NCBI GenBank assembly: GCA_022841915.1
Contig: JALHQN010000001.1
Span: forward strand, 558,001 to 622,000
Origin: Burkholderiales bacterium
Lineage (GTDB): Bacteria; Pseudomonadota; Gammaproteobacteria; Burkholderiales; WYBJ01
Direction of reading: 5' to 3'
Length of the DNA: 64,000 bases
Shown here piece after piece: positions 25,817 through 33,648 of the stretch. The number at the start of each line of letters is the position of its first letter. Position 1 is the first letter of the stretch. A program made the position numbers and the translations under genes. A model generated the notes under the pieces. That model ran no database searches. It had not been told where the DNA came from and was given only the letters and a program-made list of their open reading frames with translations.

Positions 25817-26722
25817 TCAGGTCGTGGTCGAAGCCTTGAGGAAGGCAGCGATCGCGGGCAGCGCTGTGGTGCCGTCGAGGCATACCGCGTAGACGCCGGC
25901 CTCGGTTGCCGGTGCGGTCAGGGTAATGGTTTCAAGGCGCTCGTCGCTGCCGAATTCTCCGCTGAGAACGATGCCTGCACCGAGCCCGGCAGCCACCGCC
26001 TCCTTCAGCGCCTCCCGCGAGCATACTTCGAGATTCTCGCGGGGCTTGAGTTTCGCCGCCGCCCAGGCGCGCTCGAACATGCGCCGTGTCATCGATCCTG
26101 GTTCTCGCAGCACGAGGGGTTGGCCATCCAGTTGTTCCATGCGTATCGTGCGCCGTCCAACCCAGGGATGGTCTCTGCGCACACAAAGCAACAACCGCTG
26201 CCGAGCCACGGGAAGACAATGAAACCCCGCGGGCAGGTTCTCTAGAGTCACGACAGCCACGTCGACCCGACAGGCGGCGACACCTGCAAGCAGGGAATCT
26301 GTGTTGCCCGACTGCGTGCTGACTTCAACCAGGGGATGACTCCTGAGAAATCGCGCCAGCATCGGCAGGGCATGCTGTGGACTGCTGAAGCCGAGGGCGA
26401 GGCGGCCATGTGTCAGATTGCGAAAGCCACTGATCGCAGTTTCCAACTCTCGCATCCCGCTCAGTACCAACCGCGCCTTCACCAGCAATTCACGACCCTC
26501 GCGGGTCAGCGTCGGTGTGCGCGAACGGTTCAGGAGACGTACGCCGCAGGCCTGCTCCAGAGCCTGTACCTGCAGCGAGACCGTGGGCTGACTGACGCCG
26601 AGTTTCGCGGCAGCCTTGGAAAAGCTCTCTTCCTCGATCACGGTGACGAACGCGCGCAATCCGCCGAGGCTGAGCGTATCCGCCCGCGTGCCGCCGCTGC
26701 CTTTGATTCTGTCGATTGCCAC
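25817..26722 (-). CDS. LysR family transcriptional regulator of the phosphonate cluster
   Basis: A 301-residue LysR regulator: a winged helix-turn-helix (LRAFVTVIEEESFSKAAAKLGVSQPTVSLQVQALE in the first 60 residues) and a periplasmic-binding-like effector domain (LALGFSSPQHALPML, VDVAVVTLENLP). The GTG at 26722 is chosen because AAGGAA lies ten bases upstream; a TTG at 26779 is also open. It is convergent with the HD-domain gene with only 4 bases between the stops, and is the obvious candidate to control the phn operon in response to a phosphonate or intermediate. Confidence 0.88.
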   Translation of the reverse strand: MAIDRIKGSGGTRADTLSLGGLRAFVTVIEEESFSKAAAKLGVSQPTVSLQVQALEQACGVRLLNRSRTPTLTREGRELLVKARLVLSGMRELETAISGFRNLTHGRLALGFSSPQHALPMLARFLRSHPLVEVSTQSGNTDSLLAGVAACRVDVAVVTLENLPAGFHCLPVARQRLLLCVRRDHPWVGRRTIRMEQLDGQPLVLREPGSMTRRMFERAWAAAKLKPRENLEVCSREALKEAVAAGLGAGIVLSGEFGSDERLETITLTAPATEAGVYAVCLDGTTALPAIAAFLKASTTT

Positions 26723-27524
26723 CCGTCGATCGTTCCTTGAGGCCTGTGTTCGAGTCGCCGCTAATGAGGGCGCCAGCAACTCCGGACTGAATGCGCCAGA
26801 GTATAGACAATGCGGCTGGTCGCATCAGAGCGAGCATGACGCAGCACGGGACAGATGCAACGTGGCCCGCAGACCGTAGCAGACCGATTTGATCCGCCGA
26901 CGTAGCGATACATACGGACCGCACCGAAGAAACGGCGGCATAGAACTTCGGGGCTACCGCCCTTTTCGCGCTGTCTCGACGGAACCGCACGAGCGTCCGC
27001 GACCCAATCGCAGCGACCTCGGAACGGAAATGACGGGCCTACCGGATTTCCATAGAGGCGGGAGAACCCACCCACCGGAACCCCGGCGTAACCGCGAACT
27101 AAAAAGGCCTAGAGCTCTCTCTAAGCATTTGATTTTTTGTGCTGTTGGTGGGACTCGAAATCGCGACCTACTGATTACGAATCTTCGAGAAAACAACCTT
27201 TTCTCGATTAGTTAGTGCCAATCCGGTTCATTAAATTGGGGGGTATTTCAGCCCGGATCGAGAAGATTTCATGAACCACTCTTTCGGCTTGTCGGACCGA
27301 GCCCCCGAAGCCGGGCGGGAGAACAGATCGGCATTCGTACTGGCGTCACAGTTTCCCCAGGTTTCAGGTCTGGAATCGACCGACTCTCGTGACGCTTGCG
27401 CTCGGCAAGGCGCATATGCTCACTGTGAGCGTCGGCACGACTTAGTTGCCAAACCAACGCCCCCCCCCGCATTGGACACCCTGACTCGGTTAAACTTCAA
27501 TCCAACGAGGCTGGAGATCTCCCC
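26723..27524. other. Intergenic region holding the left island boundary
   Basis: About 800 bases with no gene I can support. It includes the tRNA-Thr 3' fragment (27121-27183) that may mark an integration junction. From about 27070 onward the base composition is visibly less GC-rich than the surroundings. Confidence 0.5.
27121..27183 (-). repeat. tRNA-Thr 3'-end fragment, candidate attachment-site repeat
   Basis: These 63 bases match 29519-29581 in the same orientation at 57 of 63 positions. That second copy covers the 3' half of the intact tRNA-Thr gene plus about 16 bases beyond it. The fragment stops right after the anticodon region; the 5' half of the tRNA is missing and the encoded CCA is mutated. 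A displaced 3' tRNA piece is what integration at a tRNA 3' end leaves behind. Confidence 0.75.
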
Positions 27525-27746
27525 ATGGGTATCGCCGAGCGAATCTACGAAATTGTAAAAGGACTTCCTGAGGATAGTGCCGCCGAGGTGCTCGATTATG
27601 CACAAGCGAAATGCGTGAAGTCTGCGGCGGCTGCAGTTGCGACGCGCAGGGCGGCGGCCCTTGCCGTGCTCGACAAGCATTCCAGGAAGTTTAAAGCTGC
27701 CAGGCTAGACCGAGACGAACTGCACAATCGTGCGAGCCTTCGCTGA
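27525..27746 (+). CDS. Antitoxin of a PIN-domain toxin-antitoxin pair
   Basis: A 73-residue protein starting MGIAERIYEIVKGLPEDSAAEVLDYAQ, the pattern of DUF2281/VapB-like antitoxins that precede PIN toxins. The C-terminal half is basic and would wrap the toxin. GGAG lies eight bases upstream and is part of a perfect palindrome GGAGATCTCC (27513-27522). It overlaps the toxin gene by 17 bases, so the two are coexpressed. It lies inside the tRNA-Thr-flanked island. Confidence 0.82.
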   Translation: MGIAERIYEIVKGLPEDSAAEVLDYAQAKCVKSAAAAVATRRAAALAVLDKHSRKFKAARLDRDELHNRASLR

Positions 27747-28128
27747 TACGAACCTCATCGTCTATGCGGAATCAGACGATGGGGAAAAGTCTGCGCGAGC
27801 ACGGTCCATTGTCGAGAGCGGACCGGTCATAAGCACGCAGGTCGTCAACGAAACAATCGCGGCACTCACGTCGAAGTTCCGGTTCACTCGGCCCGATGCC
27901 TACGAACTCGCAAACGCACTGATGGACTTATGCGAAGTCGTCCCAGTCGATCAGAGAACAGTTCGAGAGGCGATGGCGCTTGCGCTTAGATATCAGCTAT
28001 CGCATTGGGATGCGCTGATCGTTGCCGCAGCGCTGAACGCCGGTTGCGCTGTTTTGTATTCGGAGGACATGCAGCACGGCCAGAGAATTGATGACCGGCT
28101 GACGATCGTCAATCCGTTCATAGCTTAG
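27730..28128 (+). CDS. PIN-domain ribonuclease toxin (VapC-like)
   Basis: A 132-residue PIN-domain protein with all four acidic residues of the nuclease site: Asp6 (FADTNLIVY), Glu41 (VNETIAAL), Asp94 (HWDALIVAAA) and Asp113 (YSEDMQHG). Members cleave RNA, often tRNA or rRNA, and are neutralised by the upstream antitoxin. The start is the GTG at 27730, inside the antitoxin gene. The pair may stabilise the small island. The RNA target cannot be told from sequence. Confidence 0.9.
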   Translation: MRAFADTNLIVYAESDDGEKSARARSIVESGPVISTQVVNETIAALTSKFRFTRPDAYELANALMDLCEVVPVDQRTVREAMALALRYQLSHWDALIVAAALNAGCAVLYSEDMQHGQRIDDRLTIVNPFIA

Positions 28129-28253
28129 GCGTGGATGACATCGCACGCGGGAGAGACAACCGGCGGTGACCGTGGCGAATGCGGAAAGTCTATAGGATAG
28201 GGCCGCGTCCGTGCAGTCTTGCGCACCACAGCAGGCGTGATACCGTGCGACGC

Positions 28254-29349
28254 ATGCGTGATCTACTCCTCTTGGTGATCCATCTGATCGTTACGGTAGC
28301 AAAACTGCTCCAGCCCGGCGGGGTGCGCGCAGTCGCCGCAGAATCATTGTTGCTCAAGCAGCAGATCATCATCGGCAATCGGTCTCGGCGCCGGGCTCCG
28401 AATCTCACCCCGCTCGATCGCTTTGTCCTCGGACTACTCACCCTGTTCATCAGGCCACACCGGATTCCGAAGCTCTCAGCCATCATCAAATCATCGACGC
28501 TGCTCAAGCTCCACAAGGCCCTCGTCGATCGCAAGTACCGGATTTCTCTTCTCGTCCACAGGCCATCGCCGTAAGCCCGGTCCGAAAGGTCCCTCCGCTG
28601 AGCTCATTGCCGCAATCGTCGAGATGAAGGTGCGCAACCCGAGATTCGGTTGCGTGCGCATCGCGCAGCAGATCTCTCAGGCCTTCAGCGTCGAGATCGA
28701 CAAGGATGTCGTTCGGCGCGTCCTGGAAAAGCACTACCGGCCCGGTGACAGTAATTCACGTGGCCCATCCTGGTTGACGTTGATTGCCCAATCCAAGGAC
28801 AGTCTCTGGAGCGTGGATCTGTTTCGCTGCGAATCGATCCTGCTTCGAAGCTACTGGGTGCTCGTGGTCATGGACGGCTTCACCCGCCGAATCATCGGCT
28901 TTGGCGTTGCGCGCGAGCACATTGACGGCGTGACCGTATGTCGGATGTTCAATCAAGCTGTTTCTGGCCAACCCCGCCCAAAACACCTCAGCACCGATCA
29001 CGAACCACTCTTCCGCTTCCACCGCTGGCTCGCCAACCTGCGCGTCCTCTAGATCGATGAGATCAAGTCGGTACCCTATGAACCGACTTCCCATCCTTTC
29101 ATCGAACGGCTGATCGGCACTATCCGCCGCGAGTATCTCGATCGGCCGTTCTTCTGGAACTCGGTCGACCTGACGCGCAAGCTCGACGCATTCCGGGATT
29201 ATTACAACGAATTCCGCGTCCACCGCTCGCTCGACGGCGCCATGCCGGCGCAATGCGCTGGCATGGCGCCACCCGCCCCCGCCGTGCTCAGCTCCTACGT
29301 ATGGCGCTCGCATTGTCACGGACTATTCCAAACTCCGATCGCCGCTTGA
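28254..29349 (+). pseudogene. DDE/integrase-core transposase, frameshifted and with an amber stop
   Basis: Three pieces of one transposase are visible. The N-terminal part (28254-28574) begins MRDLLLLVIHLIV and drifts into another frame near 28550. The catalytic part (to 29052) contains KPGPKGPSAELIAAIVEMK, the first Asp in WSVDLF and the second in LSTDHEP. After a TAG at 29050-29052 the same frame continues with the catalytic Glu in HPFIERLIGTIRREYLD and YYNEFRVHRSLDG, ending at 29349. At least one frameshift and one nonsense codon make it inactive. No clear terminal inverted repeats were found. Confidence 0.82.
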
Positions 29350-29490
29350 CTACGAATTCGCCACCCACACGTCCCACCTTGCCGCGCTGATGGAGGTTTT
29401 CGAGGCGCATGGCCTGGATGCCGCCCTTAACTGGGTGCCCGAGGACCGGGATTCGGAAAACGGTTACACAGCGCTTACACGGCCCCCAGA

Positions 29491-29520
29491 AACGACAAAG
29501 CCCGGTGATGTAACCGGGCT
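29491..29520 (-). terminator. Intrinsic terminator of tRNA-Thr
   Basis: On the minus strand AGCCCGGT, loop TACATC, ACCGGGCT is followed by TTGTCGTTT, about 15 bases after the tRNA 3' end. A perfect 8-bp stem with a moderately T-rich tail. Confidence 0.7.
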
Positions 29521-29534
29521 AAGTGTTTGATTCT

Positions 29535-29610
<76 letters not shown>

Positions 29611-29621
29611 AGTGGGCGCCG

Positions 29622-29650
29622 ATTATATTCGCCGAGCCAGGGGGCAGCAA
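29622..29650 (-). promoter_or_regulatory. Sigma-70 promoter of tRNA-Thr
   Basis: On the minus strand TTGCTG (29650-29645), a 17-base spacer and a perfect TATAAT (29627-29622), ending 11 bases upstream of the tRNA 5' base. Spacing and position are right for a tRNA promoter. Confidence 0.7.
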
Positions 29651-29654
29651 TCGA

Positions 29655-30080
29655 TTATGAGGGTGATCTGGACTTGATCCGGACGATGATGTCGATTCCG
29701 TCGGCCACCATGCCGGGGGGCAGCGTCGGCAGTCGGGTGACCTCGATTTGCTGAACGTCGATATCGGTCAACTCGCCCGTATCCACATCGTAAAAATGGT
29801 GGTGCGGCAAGGTATTGGAATCGTAGTACACCTTGTTCGGGTCGGCGATCACCTCCCGGATCAGGCCGCGCTCCGAGAACAGGTTCAGCGTGTTGTAGAC
29901 GGTCGCCTTCGACGTTGCCGGGCGCTGCTCGTTGACCAGGGACCAAACCTGCTCCGCCGATAGGTGCCCGGCACGCGAAAACAAAACGCGCGCGATCACG
30001 ACTCGCTGTCGCGTCGGACTTACGCCGTGACGCTTCAGCAAACCGACGATGTCTTCAACTGATTCGCAATAATTCTGCAT
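29655..30080 (-). CDS. Fur family transcriptional regulator (PerR/Irr-like)
   Basis: A 141-residue Fur-family repressor: a winged helix with TRQRVVIARVLF and TSKATVYNTLNLFSERGLIREV, then the metal-binding HHHFYDVDTGELTDI. No CxxC pairs are present, so the structural Cys4 zinc site of classical Fur and PerR is missing; in this it resembles Irr-like members, but identity as Irr is not claimed. The ATG at 30080 fits the family N-terminus. It is divergent from the pilin operon and is followed by the tRNA-Thr promoter. Confidence 0.88.
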   Translation of the reverse strand: MQNYCESVEDIVGLLKRHGVSPTRQRVVIARVLFSRAGHLSAEQVWSLVNEQRPATSKATVYNTLNLFSERGLIREVIADPNKVYYDSNTLPHHHFYDVDTGELTDIDVQQIEVTRLPTLPPGMVADGIDIIVRIKSRSPS

Positions 30081-30266
30081 ACTCTTGAAGTATAAGCAAA
30101 AGCATTTTGGGCGTCTAACAAAAAGCGGCTGCATACCCCACTTGAGGAAGGTCTTGCACGACCCGAACCCGCTCATTCCAGGCATCTGACCGCTTATCGG
30201 CTTCGCCTGGATCGGTATAGCGACCGGGCCGTAAGATCCAGCGCGTACATCCTTAGAGCCCCACCC

Positions 30267-30743
30267 ATGCGTCTGCCTCGCGGCTTCACCTTAATCGAAC
30301 TGATGATCGTCGTGGCCGTGGTCGCCTTGCTGGCGGCTGTCGGCTATCCCTCCTATAGAGACCACATCGCAAAAGGCCAACGCTCTGCAGGACAGCAACT
30401 CATGTCCGACATCGCGCAGCGGCAAGAACAATATCTGCTGGATCGGCGGCAATACGCCACGGTGTTCGGATCAGGCGCCGGCGGTCTGGGCATGAATCTC
30501 CCCGCCGGCATCAAGTACGACGCACCCAGCTTCGCCGGCGTCGACAACGCCACGACACCGCCGTCCTACTCGATCTGCATGGCCCCGGCCGCAGGCTCCG
30601 GATTGGCCGCACGCAACGACGGCCGCCTCTGCATCAATAACCAAGGGCAGCAATGGCGCGAGGCGCTGCCCGGCAACGGCGTTTTCGACGCAGGCGAGTG
30701 CCCATGGACTGACAGTTCCTGCCGCATCGCCGGCGAAGGTTAG
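30267..30743 (+). CDS. pilE: Type IV pilin-like protein (PilE-type)
   Basis: A 158-residue prepilin with a six-residue leader and class III cleavage site (MRLPRG/FTLIELMIVVAVVALLA), followed by GYPSYRDHIAKGQRSAGQQLMSDIAQRQEQYLLDRRQYA, shown here in outline, which matches PilE-type minor pilins. It is cleaved and N-methylated by PilD and assembled by the type IV pilus machine. It is first in the minor-pilin operon here, whereas pilE is often last in such clusters. Cys pair near the C-terminus (GECPWTDSSC). Confidence 0.88.
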   Translation: MRLPRGFTLIELMIVVAVVALLAAVGYPSYRDHIAKGQRSAGQQLMSDIAQRQEQYLLDRRQYATVFGSGAGGLGMNLPAGIKYDAPSFAGVDNATTPPSYSICMAPAAGSGLAARNDGRLCINNQGQQWREALPGNGVFDAGECPWTDSSCRIAGEG

Positions 30744-30763
30744 CGATACCCTTGTCTTCCTCG

Positions 30764-31309
30764 ATGACATCCATGTCGCCCCAACGCCGAGCAGAGCGCG
30801 GCTTCACCTTGGTTGAACTGATGGCCACGCTGGTCATCATGGCGATCGTAATCACGATCGGGGTGCCGGGTTTGACGGACTTCATCGCCTCTCAGCGCGT
30901 GCGGACGACCGCGTCGGATCTCGTGGCCGACATGGCGCTGGCCCGTGCGGAAGCCATCAAGGAAAGTCGCCAAGCCATCATGGAACGTCTGGCGGGCGCA
31001 ACGAGCACCTGGAAAGACGGCTGGCGCATCTGCGTCGACATCAACGGCAACGGCACATGCGACGCCGCCGAGGTCCGCAAGGCGACCACACCGGTTCCCG
31101 GACGGACGGCGGTCTGCGCGACCACGACCGACTTGGACGACCGAATCGTGTTCCGTCCGGATGGCCGAGTGCTTCGCGCCTCAGCGCCGGGGGCGAGCGA
31201 TGGCATCAAGGTGAGCGACGACAATGATCGAATCAGACTGATCTTTCTTGGTATCTCGGGGCGCGCCAGCATGGAAATCCAAGACTCAGTAGGCACAGCA
31301 TGTCCGTGA
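30764..31309 (+). CDS. fimT: Minor pseudopilin FimT/GspH-type
   Basis: A 181-residue prepilin with leader ending RRAERG/FTLVELMATLVIMAIVIT, then VPGLTDFIASQRVRTTASDLVADMALARAEAIK, the FimT/GspH signature (in part DLVADMALARAEAIK), and a beta-rich C-terminal domain. Probable role: initiation complex of the type IV pilus, or DNA binding in uptake as known for FimT. The start is uncertain: ATG at 30764 or 30773, or a TTG at 30752; none has a clear ribosome site. Its end overlaps pilV by 10 bases. Confidence 0.85.
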   Translation: MTSMSPQRRAERGFTLVELMATLVIMAIVITIGVPGLTDFIASQRVRTTASDLVADMALARAEAIKESRQAIMERLAGATSTWKDGWRICVDINGNGTCDAAEVRKATTPVPGRTAVCATTTDLDDRIVFRPDGRVLRASAPGASDGIKVSDDNDRIRLIFLGISGRASMEIQDSVGTACP

Positions 31310-31995
31310 CTTCGGCCTTCCGGAGACCCGTAGACCTCGGCTTCACCATGATCGAGGTATTGGTGACGCTCGTAATATTGATGATCGGGCTGCTCGGCAT
31401 CGCGGGCCTGATGGCCCAGGGTCAGCGCACCTCGTTCGAGGCTTATCAGCGCCAGCAGGCGCTGGCCCTCGCGAGCGACATGGCAGAGCGCATCAAGGCG
31501 AACCGGCCGGGCGTCGACGCCACGCTCGTCACAACCACCTACGCCGCAGCCGTTCCGCTGGCCACGCCGGCCGGCACAGGCACGCGATACACCGCCCTCA
31601 CGACGGGCACGATCACGAACTGCATGACGACCAACTGCACCACGACCGATGCGGTTGCCTACGACGCGGCCCTGTGGGACGGTTTGCTCTCCGGCGGCGC
31701 CGCCGAAACGGAAACCGCGACGGGCAACGCACTGGGCCCGCTGCTCAACCCCCGCGGTTGCATCGAAAGCATCGCATCCACAGCCTGCCCGGCCTGCACC
31801 GGCAACGCGGCCAGCCGCCAGGAGACCTACCGCATCAGCGTTGCCTGGCAGGGCAACTTTGCCACGGCAGCGCCTGTCAATTCGGCCTGCGGCGTGGATC
31901 AGTACCGTGATCCGCGGACGGGCAACGTCGACAACACGTATCGGCGCCTGGTGAGCGTGGACGTGTATACGGTCATTCCCTGCGCATGCCCATGA
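31300..31995 (+). CDS. pilV: Minor pilin PilV
   Basis: A 231-residue prepilin with leader MSVTSAFRRPVDLG, cleavage before FTMIEVLVTLVILMIGLLGIAGLM, and QQALALASDMAERIKANRPG directly after, the pattern of PilV. Several cysteines in the C-terminal half (for example STACPACTGN and IPCACP at the end). It overlaps fimT upstream and pilW downstream by 10 bases each, so translation is coupled along the operon. Confidence 0.92.
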   Translation: MSVTSAFRRPVDLGFTMIEVLVTLVILMIGLLGIAGLMAQGQRTSFEAYQRQQALALASDMAERIKANRPGVDATLVTTTYAAAVPLATPAGTGTRYTALTTGTITNCMTTNCTTTDAVAYDAALWDGLLSGGAAETETATGNALGPLLNPRGCIESIASTACPACTGNAASRQETYRISVAWQGNFATAAPVNSACGVDQYRDPRTGNVDNTYRRLVSVDVYTVIPCACP

Positions 31996-33098
31996 AGAAC
32001 GCTCACATGCTTACCCGCCTTGCCTGCCAGCGCGGCTTGACGCTGGTCGAATTGATGGTGGCCCTCACCATCGGCCTTTTCCTCACGCTCGGGCTCATCC
32101 TCATGATGGGCGACACTTCGCGCACCTTCAAGATCCAGGACGATTTCGCGCGCATGCAGGAGAACGCGGTGAGCGGCCTGCGCTATATCGGCGATACGCT
32201 CCGCCATGCCGGCTTCTACGGACCGATGGCAGAAACAGGCGCACTGACGCAGTACGGGACCATAGGCGCCATCACCAACGACTGCGGCAATACGTTCACC
32301 ACCACCGTTCCGCTGTTCGGCTACAACGCGCTCACCACCGCCAACGTCGCGGCGACCGTCCCCTGCATCCTGGCCACGAATTTTCAGCCCGGACCGGTCT
32401 TGATCGCGCGCCTGACAACCGGCTTGGCCGTTGCCGATCCCAACGCAGACGGCAATTTCAGCGACGGCTTGGTCGCGCAGGCCGGCTACACCAACACGTT
32501 GTACGCGCAGTCCAACGTCCGGGGCGGTTTCGTGCTGCGAGGCGAGGATTTCGCGACATTCGTATCCTCGGAAACCGTTCTGAAACTGGGCAATGGCGCG
32601 CAGTTTCCGGTCTTCCCCTACCAAGTGCATGTGTACTACATCCGCCCATGCAGTCGGCCGACCGGCGGGGCGAGCAACAATCAGTGTCAGGCCTCGGATG
32701 ATTCCGGTCGCCCTGTGCCCACCTTGGTGCGCCAGGAGCTGCAAGGAACGACGATGGTCGAGCGCCCCTTGGCCGAGGGCGTGGAGCGCATGAGCCTGCT
32801 CTACGGCGTCGATCTGCTGCCTGCCGGTGACGGCGACGGCGTCGCGGACCGCTTCGTGGCCGATCCGCTCTCCGTCGCCGGCGACGGATGGGCGCGCGTG
32901 GTTTCGGTCCGGGTGACTTTGCTGGTCCGGTCCCCGACGGTCGTGACGGGCTATGACGACAGCGGCAAGAGCTACGACCTCGACGGCGACGGCACCGCCG
33001 ATTTCACTTGCGGCAACGCGATCGAATGCGCTTACAAGCGTTCGATCTTCAGTCAGGTCATTCAGGTCCGTAATCTAGCTTTCCGAAGAGGCGCCTAA
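31986..33098 (+). CDS. pilW: Minor pilin PilW
   Basis: A 370-residue prepilin: leader ending ACQRG, then LTLVELMVALTIGLFLTLGLILMM, with Leu rather than Phe at position +1 of the mature protein, as is common in PilW. It is followed by DDFARMQENAVSGLRYIGDTLRHAGFYG (characteristic pieces RMQENAVSG and DTLRHAGFYG) and a large beta-rich domain. It is part of the priming complex at the pilus tip. It starts inside pilV and is 2 bases from pilX. Confidence 0.92.
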   Translation: MPMKNAHMLTRLACQRGLTLVELMVALTIGLFLTLGLILMMGDTSRTFKIQDDFARMQENAVSGLRYIGDTLRHAGFYGPMAETGALTQYGTIGAITNDCGNTFTTTVPLFGYNALTTANVAATVPCILATNFQPGPVLIARLTTGLAVADPNADGNFSDGLVAQAGYTNTLYAQSNVRGGFVLRGEDFATFVSSETVLKLGNGAQFPVFPYQVHVYYIRPCSRPTGGASNNQCQASDDSGRPVPTLVRQELQGTTMVERPLAEGVERMSLLYGVDLLPAGDGDGVADRFVADPLSVAGDGWARVVSVRVTLLVRSPTVVTGYDDSGKSYDLDGDGTADFTCGNAIECAYKRSIFSQVIQVRNLAFRRGA

Positions 33099-33100
33099 CC

Positions 33101-33616
33101 ATGAATCGTCTCCAACTCGCTGCGATGCGGCAACGCGGTGCGGTGCTGATCGTCGGCTTGGTGATGCTGGCCGTCATGACGCTGCTCGTCGTCTCCATGA
33201 TCAAGACGTCCGTCGTGGAACTGAAGATCGGCGGCGCCCATCAGATCGCCCAGCAGAACCTCACCAACGCCGAGCGCCTGATCAATACCTTCATCGACGT
33301 GAACAACGGACGCTTCGCCGCCGACTACCTTGCCCTGGCCACGGCCGCCGGCGGTCCTGTCGCCCCGGCATCGGGGACAGCCACGTATAGCGCAACCGGG
33401 CTGACTTACAACATCGCCCCCGTGAATCTGCATGGCGGCAGGGCCGCGCTGCAAGTTCGCCAGTTGCAATGCACAGGGCTGCGCGTCGTAGGTGTCGGCA
33501 TGGGAAGCATCGAGTACGTGTTTTTCGATGTCCGTTCCACCGCTACGGGCGATCTGGGCGGATCCACCACGGTCCATCAAGGCATCCGTTCCATCGTGCC
33601 TGCGGGTTCCTGTTAA
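33101..33616 (+). CDS. pilX: Minor pilin assembly protein PilX
   Basis: A 171-residue protein with the PilX N-terminus: RQRGAVLIVGLVMLAVMTLLVVSMI, then VVELKIGGAHQIAQQNLTNAE. It lacks the canonical Glu5 environment of major pilins, as PilX proteins do. It works with PilV, PilW and PilY1 in pilus priming. It lies 2 bases after pilW and 32 bases before pilY1. Confidence 0.9.
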   Translation: MNRLQLAAMRQRGAVLIVGLVMLAVMTLLVVSMIKTSVVELKIGGAHQIAQQNLTNAERLINTFIDVNNGRFAADYLALATAAGGPVAPASGTATYSATGLTYNIAPVNLHGGRAALQVRQLQCTGLRVVGVGMGSIEYVFFDVRSTATGDLGGSTTVHQGIRSIVPAGSC

Positions 33617-33648
33617 GCGCACCGTGCTTTTTCCAAACGAGGTCAGAG

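Noticed and set aside
27121-27183. A second functional tRNA-Thr gene
   Set aside because: Only the 3' half is present, the 5' half and the CCA are missing, so it is a fragment and not a tRNA gene.
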